DNA of 27,500 bases, taken from contig ADNK01002961.1 in assembly GCA_000320545.1 (NCBI GenBank), positions 1 to 27,500 on the forward strand. The letters run 5' to 3'. Positions within the stretch are counted from its first letter, which is position 1; each line of letters begins with the position of its first letter. The translations under genes were made by a program, and so were the position numbers. Origin of the DNA: Bigelowiella natans CCMP2755 (taxonomy: Eukaryota; Cercozoa; Chlorarachniophyceae). The notes below the pieces were generated by a model, which was given only the letters and a program-made list of their open reading frames with translations, was not told where the DNA came from and searched no databases. This document shows positions 1 through 8,843 of this stretch, in pieces.

Positions 1-60
1 TTAAGGTTAAGGTTAAGGTTAAGGTTAAGGTTAAGGTTAAGTAGTAGTAGTAGTAGTGGT
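1..60. repeat. TTAAGG hexamer array followed by a TAG/TGG-type triplet run
   Basis: Six perfect TTAAGG copies plus a partial one occupy 1-41, followed by an AGT/GGT triplet run. The unit resembles telomere repeats, but the G-rich strand runs inward at the left edge. A true left-end telomere would show the C-rich strand here. It is best read as an interstitial microsatellite, probably inside the upstream intron of the Sel1 gene. Confidence 0.85.
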
Positions 61-82
61 GGTGGGTCGTTGTGCATAGTAC

Positions 83-92
83 GCACACACAA

Positions 93-140
<48 letters not shown>

Positions 141-163
141 GACAGAGAGAGAGAGAGAGAAAT
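83..163. repeat. (CA)n/(GA)n compound microsatellite
   Basis: A CA run (about 83-110) passes directly into a GA run (about 110-163). It lies just upstream of the splice acceptor at 188-189, so it is intronic. Confidence 0.9.
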
Positions 164-189
164 ATTCACTTCCAATTACCATTTCACAG

Positions 190-562
190 GCAGCTGAAGC
201 TGGCGATGCTGCCGGCCAAACATCTCTGGCTGAATGCTTCTTAAACGGCCTCGGCGTGAAGAAGAGCAAGAAGGTACTCCATCGACCAAATCTATCCTAA
301 ATGAGATGCATACCGGGAGCGCCGTATCACACATCAAGAAAGCGAATGCGCGGTGATTAGCATCCAAACGCCCTGTGTTTGTCCTCCTCCATTTGTGTTA
401 CTCACTAGACGGCGTTCAAGTGGTACAAGAAGGCGGCGAAGCAAGGCTTTGCACTGGCGCAAAGTGCGCTCGGGGATAGCTACGCGTACGTGCACCAAAA
501 CAAAAACAGTTTTTCTTCATTTTCGTGTGTGTGTGTGTGTGTGTGTTTGTGTGCGGGTACGT

Positions 563-601
<39 letters not shown>

Positions 602-963
602 CGTGTGAGCGTGTGAGTGTGCGTGTGTCAAAACGAGCAGCTATTTTTTTGGTTGTTTTTAATTTTTCCGACGTTGAATTTCCAGCGATGTTTCACTGAT
701 ACTGAGGGGTTTATTGCCGTTTGGTGGGGAGGAGAGGAAACTCGTTGATTTCCCCATTTTTCCCTTCATAAGAAAATCAACGCAGCATTGTATAAAAAGG
801 CGAATTTGAAGTGTTTAGATCTTTTTGCGTGCTTTGATGTGCAGGTATGGAGAAGGCGTCAAAGCGGATACCGTAAAGGTCTTGATTGAGCATACAGATT
901 GATGAAACTGGCGTAGAGACTCAATATATGAATACATTAAATATATGATATGTATATTAATAT

Positions 964-1005
<42 letters not shown>

Positions 1006-2507
1006 GCTTCGTGAGAGGGGCGGCGCATAAGCAATACTTTTTAAGAGAGGGGCGGAGAGAAAAGAGGGGCGCCATTCCGCTTATAGCCGTCTATTGCTTC
1101 CCCGAAAACATAGGCCTTGAAGTGGTACGAGAAAGCAGCTGAGCATGGCATCGTTGAGTCGGAAATCGCCCTTGCGGAGATTTACTACAACGGGGATGGA
1201 GGGGTCAAGCAGGATGCGAAAAAAGCCTTTGAATTCGCAAATCGGGTAAGTTTGCATCCTCTGATCGAAGAACCGACGCTAGGCGCCTCCGACTTTACTT
1301 TTTTTATGGGTGGCGGAGCTGCGTTGTTTTTGACTTGTCAACTCTGGTTAGTTTGTGGGTTGGGGGCATGTTTTTCTTCGCGTGTTTGGTGTGATATCCT
1401 CCTTTTGGACGCGAATTTAGGCCGCGGATAAGGGTCACCAGCTAGGGCAAAACCTGCTGGGAGATTGCTACTTTGAAGGTAACGCGTGCGGTGAGGCAAG
1501 GGCGCCTCGAATAGCTGATGATGATAGTTATTATGGAGGCGTATGGTAGCGTAATGGTGGCCAAGATGTGGGGACGAGAAATCTGAATCATTGGCCTGTG
1601 CTCAGGAATTGGAGTAAAGCAGGACATGAAAAAGGCGTTTTCCTTGTTCGTTCTTTCCGCGGAGCAAGGTGTGGGTTTGGTTTGCGTGTTTTCCCCTTCT
1701 GTAGCATAATCGGCCAGGCCCATGAATGCTGAATACGATGCGCGCGCGTGTGTGTGTGTGTCTGTGTGTGCGTGTGTGTTTGCTTTTACAGGTAACACGG
1801 GAGCGATGAATAATCTAGGCAGCTGCTACGATGAAGGTGACCTTTTTGCCTGTAGTAGGGGTTGAAAGAGAAGAGTTTCTCCAGTCGTACAGTGTTCTCA
1901 TGCTTGGCGTATGATTGTTGCGTTGTAAGGGTTGGGCGTGGCGCAAGATTCTACAAAGGCGTTCAAATGGTTCAAAAAGGCCGCCGAGAAAGGTCTCAGC
2001 ATGCCTCTTACACTCACGCTCATGGGAGAACATCGTCTTAACTGTGCATGACCTTCCCCACGACACAAAAGTGCACGTTTCAGTGGCTCGATGGCGATTT
2101 CATTGTTGTTTTCTCCGTTTACCAGGAAATGCGGAGGCGCAAAACAATCTGGGAAGCTGCTACTACGATGGCGTTGGCGTGAAGAAGAATCTTAAGGCAG
2201 CAGCTAAATGGTAAGTAGATTCAGCATTGTTGAAGTGATAACTTTCGCAGAGGACACAATTGATATCAACAGAAATGAGAGGGATTAACGAAGAACATCT
2301 TTTCTCTAAAAATCACAATTGTGTGCTGCATTGTGGGGCTTGAAATTGTGTTTTTATGACATTCATTCGGTTAGGTTCCGTAAGTCTGCATCTCAGGGAC
2401 ATGAGGACGCTTTGCATGGATTGGAGCTTTGCAAACAAGTCCAGAAACAGTCGTCGAAAAGGTCGATCGACTCTAAGAAACAGGACACCACCAGCGGAAA
2501 CACATAG
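190..2507 (+). CDS. Sel1-repeat (TPR-like) protein, 3' part, multi-exon
   Basis: Sel1-like repeats are helix-turn-helix scaffolds of the TPR superfamily used for protein-protein contacts, for example in ER quality control and signalling. Exons inferred from GT-AG sites and matching phases: 190-273, 409-485, 845-878, 1114-1245, 1421-1478, 1606-1668, 1792-1836, 1930-1992, 2126-2210, 2375-2507. Spliced, they give back-to-back Sel1 units: NGLGVKKSKK-TAFKWYKKAAKQG, YGEGVKADTVK-ALKWYEKAAEHG, GGVKQDAKKAFEFA, GIGVKQDMKKAF, NNLGSCYDEG-LGVAQDSTKAFKWFKKAAEKG, NNLGSCYYDGVGVKKNLKAAAKWF. The protein ends in a Lys/Ser-rich tail and TAG at 2505-2507. The first visible exon starts at an acceptor (CACAG), so start codon and N-terminus lie upstream. 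Several exons start and end in phase 1 inside a Gly codon. The family call is firm; partner and location are unknown. Exon 845-878 is short and less certain. Confidence 0.88.
524..622. repeat. (GT)n microsatellite in Sel1 intron
   Basis: A long GT/TG run with a few interruptions, within the intron between exons 409-485 and 845-878. The open frames it creates in several phases (Val-Cys or Thr-His runs) are not genes. Confidence 0.9.
967..1002. repeat. (AT)n microsatellite in Sel1 intron
   Basis: A perfect AT run inside the intron before the exon starting at 1114. Confidence 0.9.
1739..1790. repeat. (GC)(GT)n run just before a 3' splice site
   Basis: A GT-rich run that ends in TTTGCTTTTACAG, the acceptor of the exon starting at 1792. 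Confidence 0.8.
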
Positions 2508-3232
2508 CTGTTGTCACACCACACGCGCGGCGAGAAAAATTGCGTGCGTGCATGTGATACTAACAAGTCATGGAATGAACAAATCAAATAATGCCCGCAA
2601 CCAGCATGTACCATGTTAGCATAGCACGTCCGCAGCGCAATGCACTAGTACATGCCAAAGCAGCAGACAGCACCAGACACATGCACAATGTGCGCGCTAT
2701 TGCTGTGTCCACAACAGATGATGTTGGGAGATGCACGTGTGTGCGTGTTGCAATCATTGCATGTGACTTCCAACCTCAAGCCATCATTGCTGTTGCACCT
2801 GTGCGCAACTTGTCGTCACACACACAATTGCACAATGCAACAAACAGAAAAATGATGTCCAAATGTGATCGACAAAAAATGCTCTTCACACAACAATTGA
2901 TGTGCCATTGATTTTGTTTGGAGAGCACTTGTCCGTCATGTGAAGCGGCGTTGATCCCTAGAACATAATGGGTGTTCTAGTCTGGCAGTACTGCTCCTCA
3001 TCCACGTGTGCAGCATGTAGGTGTGTGATGTGTAAGTAATAATAATAATGATTATTATAACTGCCAATGGCAGTGTGTGTGCAAGGCACACCTCGCAAAG
3101 CGATGCGACTATGTTATGCGACAGCATCATGCGATTGTATCATTATGCTGCATCATATTGCATTGTTATACTTGTGTTTCCCAGGGGGTGTTTTTCAAGG
3201 GAGGGGGTTCTATATATTAAAGTATGTAAGTA

Positions 3233-3279
<47 letters not shown>

Positions 3280-3322
3280 GTTTGGTGTTTGAAAAGCCCC
3301 AGAAGCCCTCATTAATTGTAAA
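2508..3322. other. Intergenic region downstream of the Sel1 gene
   Basis: No convincing exon seen. The stretch 2510-3180 is rich in words such as TGCA, GCATG and CAATG and in CA/GT stretches, like the regions downstream of the giant gene and the methyltransferase. A (TA)n run lies at about 3237-3273. After it the sequence becomes markedly AT-rich. Confidence 0.6.
3237..3273. repeat. (TA)n microsatellite at edge of AT-rich island
   Basis: A perfect TA run, flanked by ATTAAA-like sequence, where base composition changes from mixed to strongly AT-rich. Confidence 0.9.
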
Positions 3323-3414
3323 ATGAAGGAGGTAAAAGAAAGCACTAATTTAAGTGGGATTGAAATTAAAATGAAGAGGAAAACGATATAAAGAATTGAA
3401 TATTATAACATTAA

Positions 3415-3909
3415 ATGGAAGAGTTAAAAAATGAATTATTAAAAATAAGAAAAAACATAAAAATAATACAACTTGATGTCGCTAAAATGAGAAATAGTTT
3501 GAAAGAGGAGCATATCAGTATGGAAAAAGGTTGTGCTTTGGAGGAATAAATTAAAAATGATAGAAGAAAGTTATATAAATTGTTAAAAGAAGAAATGAGA
3601 ATAGCGACCAAAATATATAGAATGAAGAACAAAGAAAAAATGAAACAATACAGCAAAAACTACAGAGAAGCAAATAAAGAAAAAATAAATCAACAAAAGA
3701 AAGAATACAGAGAAGCGAACAAAGAAAAAATAAAACAATACAACAAAAAATATAGAGAAGCAAACAAAGAAAAAATGTTAGAAGAAATGAAACAAAAGGT
3801 AGATTGTGAGTTCTGTAATTGTGCTGTGACCAAAAAGCATTTACGAAGACATCAAAGAACCAAGAAATGTTTGAAAACAAGACAACAACACACACCAACA
3901 ACAAAGTAG
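3415..3909 (+). pseudogene. AT-rich helical-repeat/zinc-finger ORF, giant-virus-like, with in-frame stop
   Basis: One frame runs from ATG 3415 to TAG 3909, broken only by TAA at 3547-3549. The downstream open part could restart at ATG 3595. It encodes four 15-residue units of the type YREANKEKIKQYNKK (third and fourth very alike), which should form a charged helix or coiled coil. A short C-terminal cysteine/histidine cluster follows: C-x2-C, then H-x3-H, then a final C (CEFCNC...HLRRH...KKC). From general knowledge, this pairing of Lys/Glu/Asn-rich 'YREANKEK' repeats with a small terminal zinc-ribbon-like motif is common in proteins of nucleocytoplasmic large DNA viruses of protists. It has no introns and is far more AT-rich than the neighbouring genes, which suggests an old viral or mobile insertion. 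Function unknown; decay is inferred from the stop. Confidence 0.55.
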
Positions 3910-3943
3910 AACATGCAAACATGTGTTCCTACCTATGAAACAA

Positions 3944-4095
3944 ACGATATGCCGTGCTAATACATATGCGACTGCTATTACGAAGCGATATGCCGTGCTA
4001 ATACACTGCTATTATGAAGCGATATGTCGTGCTGATACATATGCGACTGCCATTACAAAGCAATATGCTAATACATATGCGACTGCTACAACATA
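3944..4095. repeat. About 41-bp tandem satellite, four imperfect units
   Basis: Units begin at 3944, 3985, 4019 and 4060 with (A/G)CGATATG or GCAATATG. They share the words CGTGCTAATACATATG and CGACTGC. Unit lengths are about 41, 34, 41 and 34; the shorter ones lack an internal stretch. It lies immediately 3' of the virus-like ORF. Confidence 0.8.
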
Positions 4096-4193
4096 CATAC
4101 TTAACAATATAAGCTATTAGCAAAAGGATTCCACTTTTACAAAACATCCAACTATGATTTCTATTTAAAGAATTGTCTCATTATAAGATTAAT

Positions 4194-4391
4194 ATGAGTA
4201 ATATTAATCAAGTAAATAAGAGTAGCACAGCAGATAAAATCTATGACATTGACGGTAAACTTAGTGAAATCGTCCTCGTAATAGATGAACTAAAAGCCGA
4301 ACTGAATCCTGAATTCTATCGCAAACTAAGAGATAAACTGATGGAAGTCCACATTTGTCTAATGAGCGAAGTTGTAGATGGTTATAAATAA
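4194..4391 (+). CDS. Small hypothetical ORF, 65 aa
   Basis: ATG 4194 to TAA 4391 (an in-frame TTG at 4173 is unlikely to be the start). The product is mainly helical and acidic (DIDGKLSEIVLVIDELKAEL, then a Lys/Arg-rich helix); no family recognised. It sits in the AT-rich island between the satellite and the 3' end of the kelch gene, whose stop is only 45 bp away on the other strand. The even spread of hydrophobic residues argues weakly for coding. It may be a remnant of the same insertion as the zinc-finger ORF. Confidence 0.35.
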   Translation: MSNINQVNKSSTADKIYDIDGKLSEIVLVIDELKAELNPEFYRKLRDKLMEVHICLMSEVVDGYK

Positions 4392-4435
4392 CTGTATTTT
4401 CTCCAGACTGGACCCGATGTGTGTGCGGAAGCAGT

Positions 4436-6076
4436 CTACATAGCGATGCGAAGATACTCCCCAGATTTGTGTTCTTTTTCATCACCAGCACTCCCACCAA
4501 CAGCAAACAGTTTGCCATCCCCAACGGCCACACCCAAACCTTTCCTCATAGTATTCATATCAGGGATTTTCTTCCACCCCGCATTCACATTCTTCAAATC
4601 CAGATACTCCCCAGATGCGAGAGAATCACCACCACCAAACCCACCAACAGCAAACAGTTTGCCATCCCCAACGGCCACACCCAAACAACTCCTCCAAGTA
4701 TTCATATCAGGGATTTTCGTCCACCCCGCATCCACATTCTTCAAATCCAGATACTCTCCAGATTTGTGATAATTACTACGATCAAACCCACCAACAGCAA
4801 ACAGTTTGCCATCCCCAACAGCTACACCCAAACCATTCCTCTCAGTATTCATATCAGGGAGTTTCTTCCACCCCGCATCCATTTTCTTCAAATCCAGATA
4901 CTCCCCAGATTTGAGAAGATTACGATATCCACCCTCTCCACCAACAGCAAACAGTTTGCTATCCCCAACGGCCACACCCAAACCATCCCTCTTTATATTC
5001 ATATCAGGCAGTTTCTTCCACCCCGCATCCATTTTCTTCAAATCCAGATACTCCCCAGATTTGAGAAGATTACTACCGTCTTTAAAATGATACCCACCAA
5101 CAGCAAACAGTTTGCCATCCCCAACGACCACACCCAAACCATACCTCATAGTATTCATATCAGGGAGTTTCTTCCACCCCGCATCCACATTCTTCAAATC
5201 CAGATACTCCCCAGATTTGAGAAAATTACTACCATCATACCCACCAACAGCAAACAGTTTGCCATCCCCAACGGCCACACCCAAATACTCCCTCTTAGTC
5301 ATCATATCAGGGAGTTTCCCTTGTCTCAACTTCGCATCAGCCTCCTTCTCCATCCCGCCGACACATTCATACATCTCATCAGAGAATGTTAAAAATTGAC
5401 TTGCAGATAATGTGCTGTTTTGGACTTTCGGAATGGCTTCTATCAAGATATCCTTTAGATGTTGGTAAACCGATTTCTCAGAAGAAACACTGTTCGACTT
5501 AAATATTTCATCAGCTTTTGTAATTCTGAACACTTGGTAGACTCTACGGATTCGATTGATGAATGCTTCTCGACCCTCAAACATAGATTTTCCTGACGAT
5601 ACTTTCTTGATGTCATTCTGTAGTTCTTTGATGTCGAAAAGAGGTTGAAGGTAGATTTTAGTATCCTTTCGTGCAGTCGTTGACACACATATACTTGCAG
5701 CAATGATCCTATTGTCTAAATCCATCTGTTTGTTGTTGAATATGTCAACCGCTTTAGACTTTGCTAATTGGAACAGATCTTTTCTTTCTTTTGGGTTTCC
5801 TTGGCGGATAGCCTCTTTGAAAAGCTGGATTGCTCCTTTAAGTATTCCTTCTTCTTTTGCTATTATGAAGGATTCAATTCGATCTAATTGGGCTGTCACA
5901 GCCTCACTCCACTCTTTCCACTCCGCATCTTTTTTGGCTCTCCATCTCACACACCACTTGAAAGGTATAAATACAACCGTGCCAAGTGCAACCGCCAAAT
6001 CATTGTCCAAAAAGTGACTAACGACTTCGATACCCCCTTTGCACAACGAATAAATCTTTTGCCCCCCATCTTTCAT
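4436..6076 (-). CDS. Intronless kelch-repeat protein, six blades
   Basis: Kelch repeats fold into a beta-propeller that binds partner proteins. ATG at 6076 is the first in-frame ATG (only a TTG precedes it, at 6094); stop TAG at 4436. About 546 aa. Residues 1-250 are helical, with a hydrophobic stretch near 30-45 (LAVALGTVVFIPF), then a charged region of no recognised family. Residues 255-546 hold six kelch units, each with the double glycine and conserved aromatic (GDGKLFAVGG, SGEYLDLK, DAGWKKLPDM). Six units can close one propeller. The units are nearly identical at DNA level. The upstream membrane-protein ORF (6104-6514) is in the same frame and ends only three codons before the TTG, so the true N-terminus may be longer through splicing or stop readthrough. 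No BTB domain is visible. Confidence 0.88.
   Translation of the reverse strand: MKDGGQKIYSLCKGGIEVVSHFLDNDLAVALGTVVFIPFKWCVRWRAKKDAEWKEWSEAVTAQLDRIESFIIAKEEGILKGAIQLFKEAIRQGNPKERKDLFQLAKSKAVDIFNNKQMDLDNRIIAASICVSTTARKDTKIYLQPLFDIKELQNDIKKVSSGKSMFEGREAFINRIRRVYQVFRITKADEIFKSNSVSSEKSVYQHLKDILIEAIPKVQNSTLSASQFLTFSDEMYECVGGMEKEADAKLRQGKLPDMMTKREYLGVAVGDGKLFAVGGYDGSNFLKSGEYLDLKNVDAGWKKLPDMNTMRYGLGVVVGDGKLFAVGGYHFKDGSNLLKSGEYLDLKKMDAGWKKLPDMNIKRDGLGVAVGDSKLFAVGGEGGYRNLLKSGEYLDLKKMDAGWKKLPDMNTERNGLGVAVGDGKLFAVGGFDRSNYHKSGEYLDLKNVDAGWTKIPDMNTWRSCLGVAVGDGKLFAVGGFGGGDSLASGEYLDLKNVNAGWKKIPDMNTMRKGLGVAVGDGKLFAVGGSAGDEKEHKSGEYLRIAM
4452..5330 (-). repeat. Six near-identical tandem units of about 145-155 bp coding kelch blades
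   Basis: The same wording (on the plus strand CCAACAGCAAACAGTTTGCC, then CATCCCCAACGGCCACACCC) recurs about every 145-155 bp, near 4495, 4642, 4789, 4939, 5095 and 5243. Copies differ mainly in the segment coding the inter-strand loop. The open frames on the plus strand across this block are antisense shadows. Confidence 0.92.
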
Positions 6077-6103
6077 TTCCAACACTTCCCCCAATGTGAC
6101 TAC

Positions 6104-6514
6104 TCAAGGGGTCGCAAGATTGCTCGGTGTCATCTTCCCACTGATAAGATTGTAAGAAGTCTTGGAATCACTTTGGGTCCCACTTTCGTTGTGCTGCATC
6201 TGTGTGCTATTATGCTTCAATTCACAGGATATGTCCATTTTAAAGCCATTGTTGATGTTTCCTACTTTTCTAGTCGAAGGATTGGAATGGCCAGCTTTCT
6301 CAGAAGAGGTTCTTGGCCTTTTACTCCGTCCGCAAAAACATCCAAACCCAACGACACACAAAGCAAAAACGAAAAAGAGCACAAATCCTGCCAACAGCAT
6401 GAATGAATTTTTCTCAAGAACATTTGCATACTCATCCACACTGCATTCTTTTCCTGTGGGAGCATCGCGACTGCAATCGCCCAGTCCGAGCAAGCTCCAG
6501 AAGCTGCTGTCCAT
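6104..6514 (-). CDS. Small single-pass membrane protein, or N-terminal part of the kelch protein
   Basis: ATG 6514 to TGA 6104-6106, 136 aa; an in-frame TGA lies just upstream of the ATG, which supports that start. Residues 1-37 are polar with three Cys. Residues 38-60 form a strong membrane helix (SFMLLAGFVLFFVFALCVVG) followed by Cys and basic residues (CFCGRSKRPR), so the C-terminal part should be cytosolic. The rest is Ser/Thr/Asn-rich and low in structure. The stop is in the same frame as the kelch ORF, with GTA GTC ACA before its TTG. A 42-nt candidate intron (6141 down to 6100, GTGGGA...GAGTAG) would remove the stop and keep the frame. It could therefore be the 5' exon of a membrane-tethered kelch protein of up to about 690 aa. 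Confidence 0.6.
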   Translation of the reverse strand: MDSSFWSLLGLGDCSRDAPTGKECSVDEYANVLEKNSFMLLAGFVLFFVFALCVVGFGCFCGRSKRPRTSSEKAGHSNPSTRKVGNINNGFKMDISCELKHNSTQMQHNESGTQSDSKTSYNLISGKMTPSNLATP

Positions 6515-7070
6515 CACAAATCACCCTTCTACTGAATTGGAATTTTGCCATTTCTAAGAGTTTCTTGGCATTTTCACTAAATATCCACAAAAAATCCCCT
6601 GTCAACTTGCCCTATTTTTTCGGTTACTAGTATGTGTTTCAACAGGTTCATCAGTCCACTTCTCTCTCGGTTTCGGTGTTTTTTTCCCTATTGCTTTTTT
6701 TTGCCATTTCGTTTTTCAGCAGGTTTCAGTTGGTTCTTGCTGAAAGTTTTGTCTGAAACACCTTCCAAAATGCATCTTACAGGTCGGTCAGAGCTGATCT
6801 TTTTAGATTCCCTCGTAGGAAAATCCCTGTTGATTATTTATCAACGACATCTATTTTAACGTAATGCAATCAGAAAAAGGACAGTTCATATCGTGAGACT
6901 GAACATGGCGTTACACGCATGTACAATACGACATTACTTCAGAATTCAGGTACTCGTATGATGCAGGCATGATGCATGTCAGGTATTAATGAGACCACTT
7001 CGCCTCACATCAATCGCTTTCCAGCCCGCTTCACAGCCCGAGAGTTAGTAGCGCCATAAGGTCACAGACC
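6515..7070. other. Divergent intergenic region between kelch/membrane gene and giant gene
   Basis: About 550 bp between divergent starts (6514 minus, 7071 plus). It presumably holds both promoters; no clear motif was recognised. It is T-rich near 6640-6730. Confidence 0.6.
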
Positions 7071-8808
7071 ATGCAACCCTGGTTTCTCCTGGTGCTTTGC
7101 ATCCCAAGCCTTGACTTCTCTGTACTTGGGACTGCAAAGAGAATAGGGGTCAAGATACCTCTTGACCACATTAACACCAATGTTTCTATTGCAGCCAGGT
7201 AAACTGTAAAAGTGTGGCTTCCATCGTTTTCACACTAAGAGACAACACAATGAGGCCAAAGCACATCACCTAATTTTCGACATTTTTGTGGTAGTTTTGA
7301 TGGAGATATTACAAGTGTGAGTCATTTCTCGGGAAGGTGGGAGAATACTACGCTGCTGTACGTTGTCCAGGTACTCCATTATATGAATTTATTTTGTCCA
7401 TTTGGAACCGGAGTACGTGTTGGAATGCATTGCTTATTTATGCTCTGATGCTCTCCCTTTCTCTCCGGACAGTCGCAAAGTTCGCAAAGTTCTGGACGGC
7501 CTAGAATTTTCAAATACAAAGTCGAAACCGGTGAAAAAGTGTTTGTTGCTGGGAGCCTAGCCCATACGGGTGGGAAAAAAATAGATGGAAATGCAGCTGA
7601 GGCAACCTTCGGGCAGATTAATAGCTTGGATTTTCACTGGCGATGGGCATTTTGGGCTGACAAGGTGCATGTATATGCCCACTCTAATTTAAATGACATT
7701 TAAGAAGATCAGAAACGGAGAAGATAGAACCAAACGATGATTGCTACTCTTTATTCGCAAAAAAATTGCTAATTTTATGCATCAACTTTCAGGATTACCA
7801 CTGTATTCGATCCATCGATTTCAGTACTTCAAATGTGACTACAATTGCCCCACTTGGGCATGATATAAATGGATACCGGGACGGTAGTCTCTCAATCGCC
7901 CGATTTCATATGGTATCAATTATTCAAACATTAGACTGCAATTTCGAGTTTTAGATTTCGAATATCTGTGGATTTACAATATATTCAAATCCTCCCCTTC
8001 CCCCCTCCCCCCTCCCTCAATCAATAAGTCTTATATGTGTGGTATTTCCAGCCCGAAGATACTGCAGCTTGTGTGCCGCCGTTCACCTATCAAGGCTGCA
8101 AGGAGGGACTCTACGTGGCAGACACTGTAGTGAGAAGACGTGTAAACTTCAGTTGAAGCATTACTTTATAGTAGTAGCTGTTATTGCAGCCACAGACTAA
8201 CACAGCCAGTTAATAGGCATATGGTGTGGTATGATGCGATATTTTGGATGATGTCACAACGATGCCTCACGACGTATAATAACAAAACTTTGTCAAGTTT
8301 CCCGTATTCCGTCTGTTGAGATCCAAAAGTATGCATGTTCATTTCCCGTTACTGATTTACACTCGCCTCCCCCCTCCCTTCCATCCCCTCGTGCATCTTT
8401 ATCATCACACAGATGAACAAACGGATTCGACATATATCGATCGTAAACGGAGGTACGAGTGATGGTAATATCGAGTTTGGAGAAGTCAATACGCTTGCAG
8501 GGCACACGGCGTCCTCTTCTGATCCCAAGGATGGTGTCGGCTCTATGGCATATCTTTCTCAACCAACAAGACTAGGTTTTCACAGCTGCAGCACCGTCAT
8601 TTCCTCTCTGTTTAATGGGGACATGCCTTTACCTTCGACGACCTGGCCCCGCTTTGTTTTTATTAATTCTAAGTACAAAGGGAGTTATGTTTTTCGCTTT
8701 TTTAATGTGTGGCGCAGTAGAGAACAAGTGGAGCCCTCTGCATGCATGTAGCCCTTCTTTCAACTATCGATAAAGTCAGGATACTCCAGAGCGATATAGC
8801 CTAAAAAA

Positions 8809-8843
<35 letters not shown>

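Noticed and set aside
1-41. Terminal telomere at the left edge
   Set aside because: The G-rich strand reads inward, opposite to a left chromosome end, and Sel1 exons upstream of the window are still needed.
353-631. Val-Cys and His-Thr rich frames on both strands
   Set aside because: They are translations of the GT microsatellite. The same holds for the Ile-Tyr, His-Thr and Leu-Ser rich frames at 815-1142, 3048-3326, 21571-21920, 21886-22140 and 22176-23290.
83-2507. CRISPR array or tRNA/rRNA genes anywhere in the window
   Set aside because: No spaced identical repeats of CRISPR type and no cloverleaf or rRNA-like sequence were seen; the repeats present are satellites and protein-coding repeats.
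3551-3922. Minus-strand hydrophobic Phe/Leu/Cys-rich ORF
   Set aside because: It is the complement of the Lys/Glu/Asn repeat ORF; AAA/GAA codons read backwards give Phe/Leu/Ser runs that mimic membrane segments.
4421-5392. Plus-strand repetitive ORF of 323 aa and the other plus-strand frames across the same block
   Set aside because: They are antisense to the clearly recognisable kelch repeats; their repeat pattern is only the mirror of the kelch DNA units.
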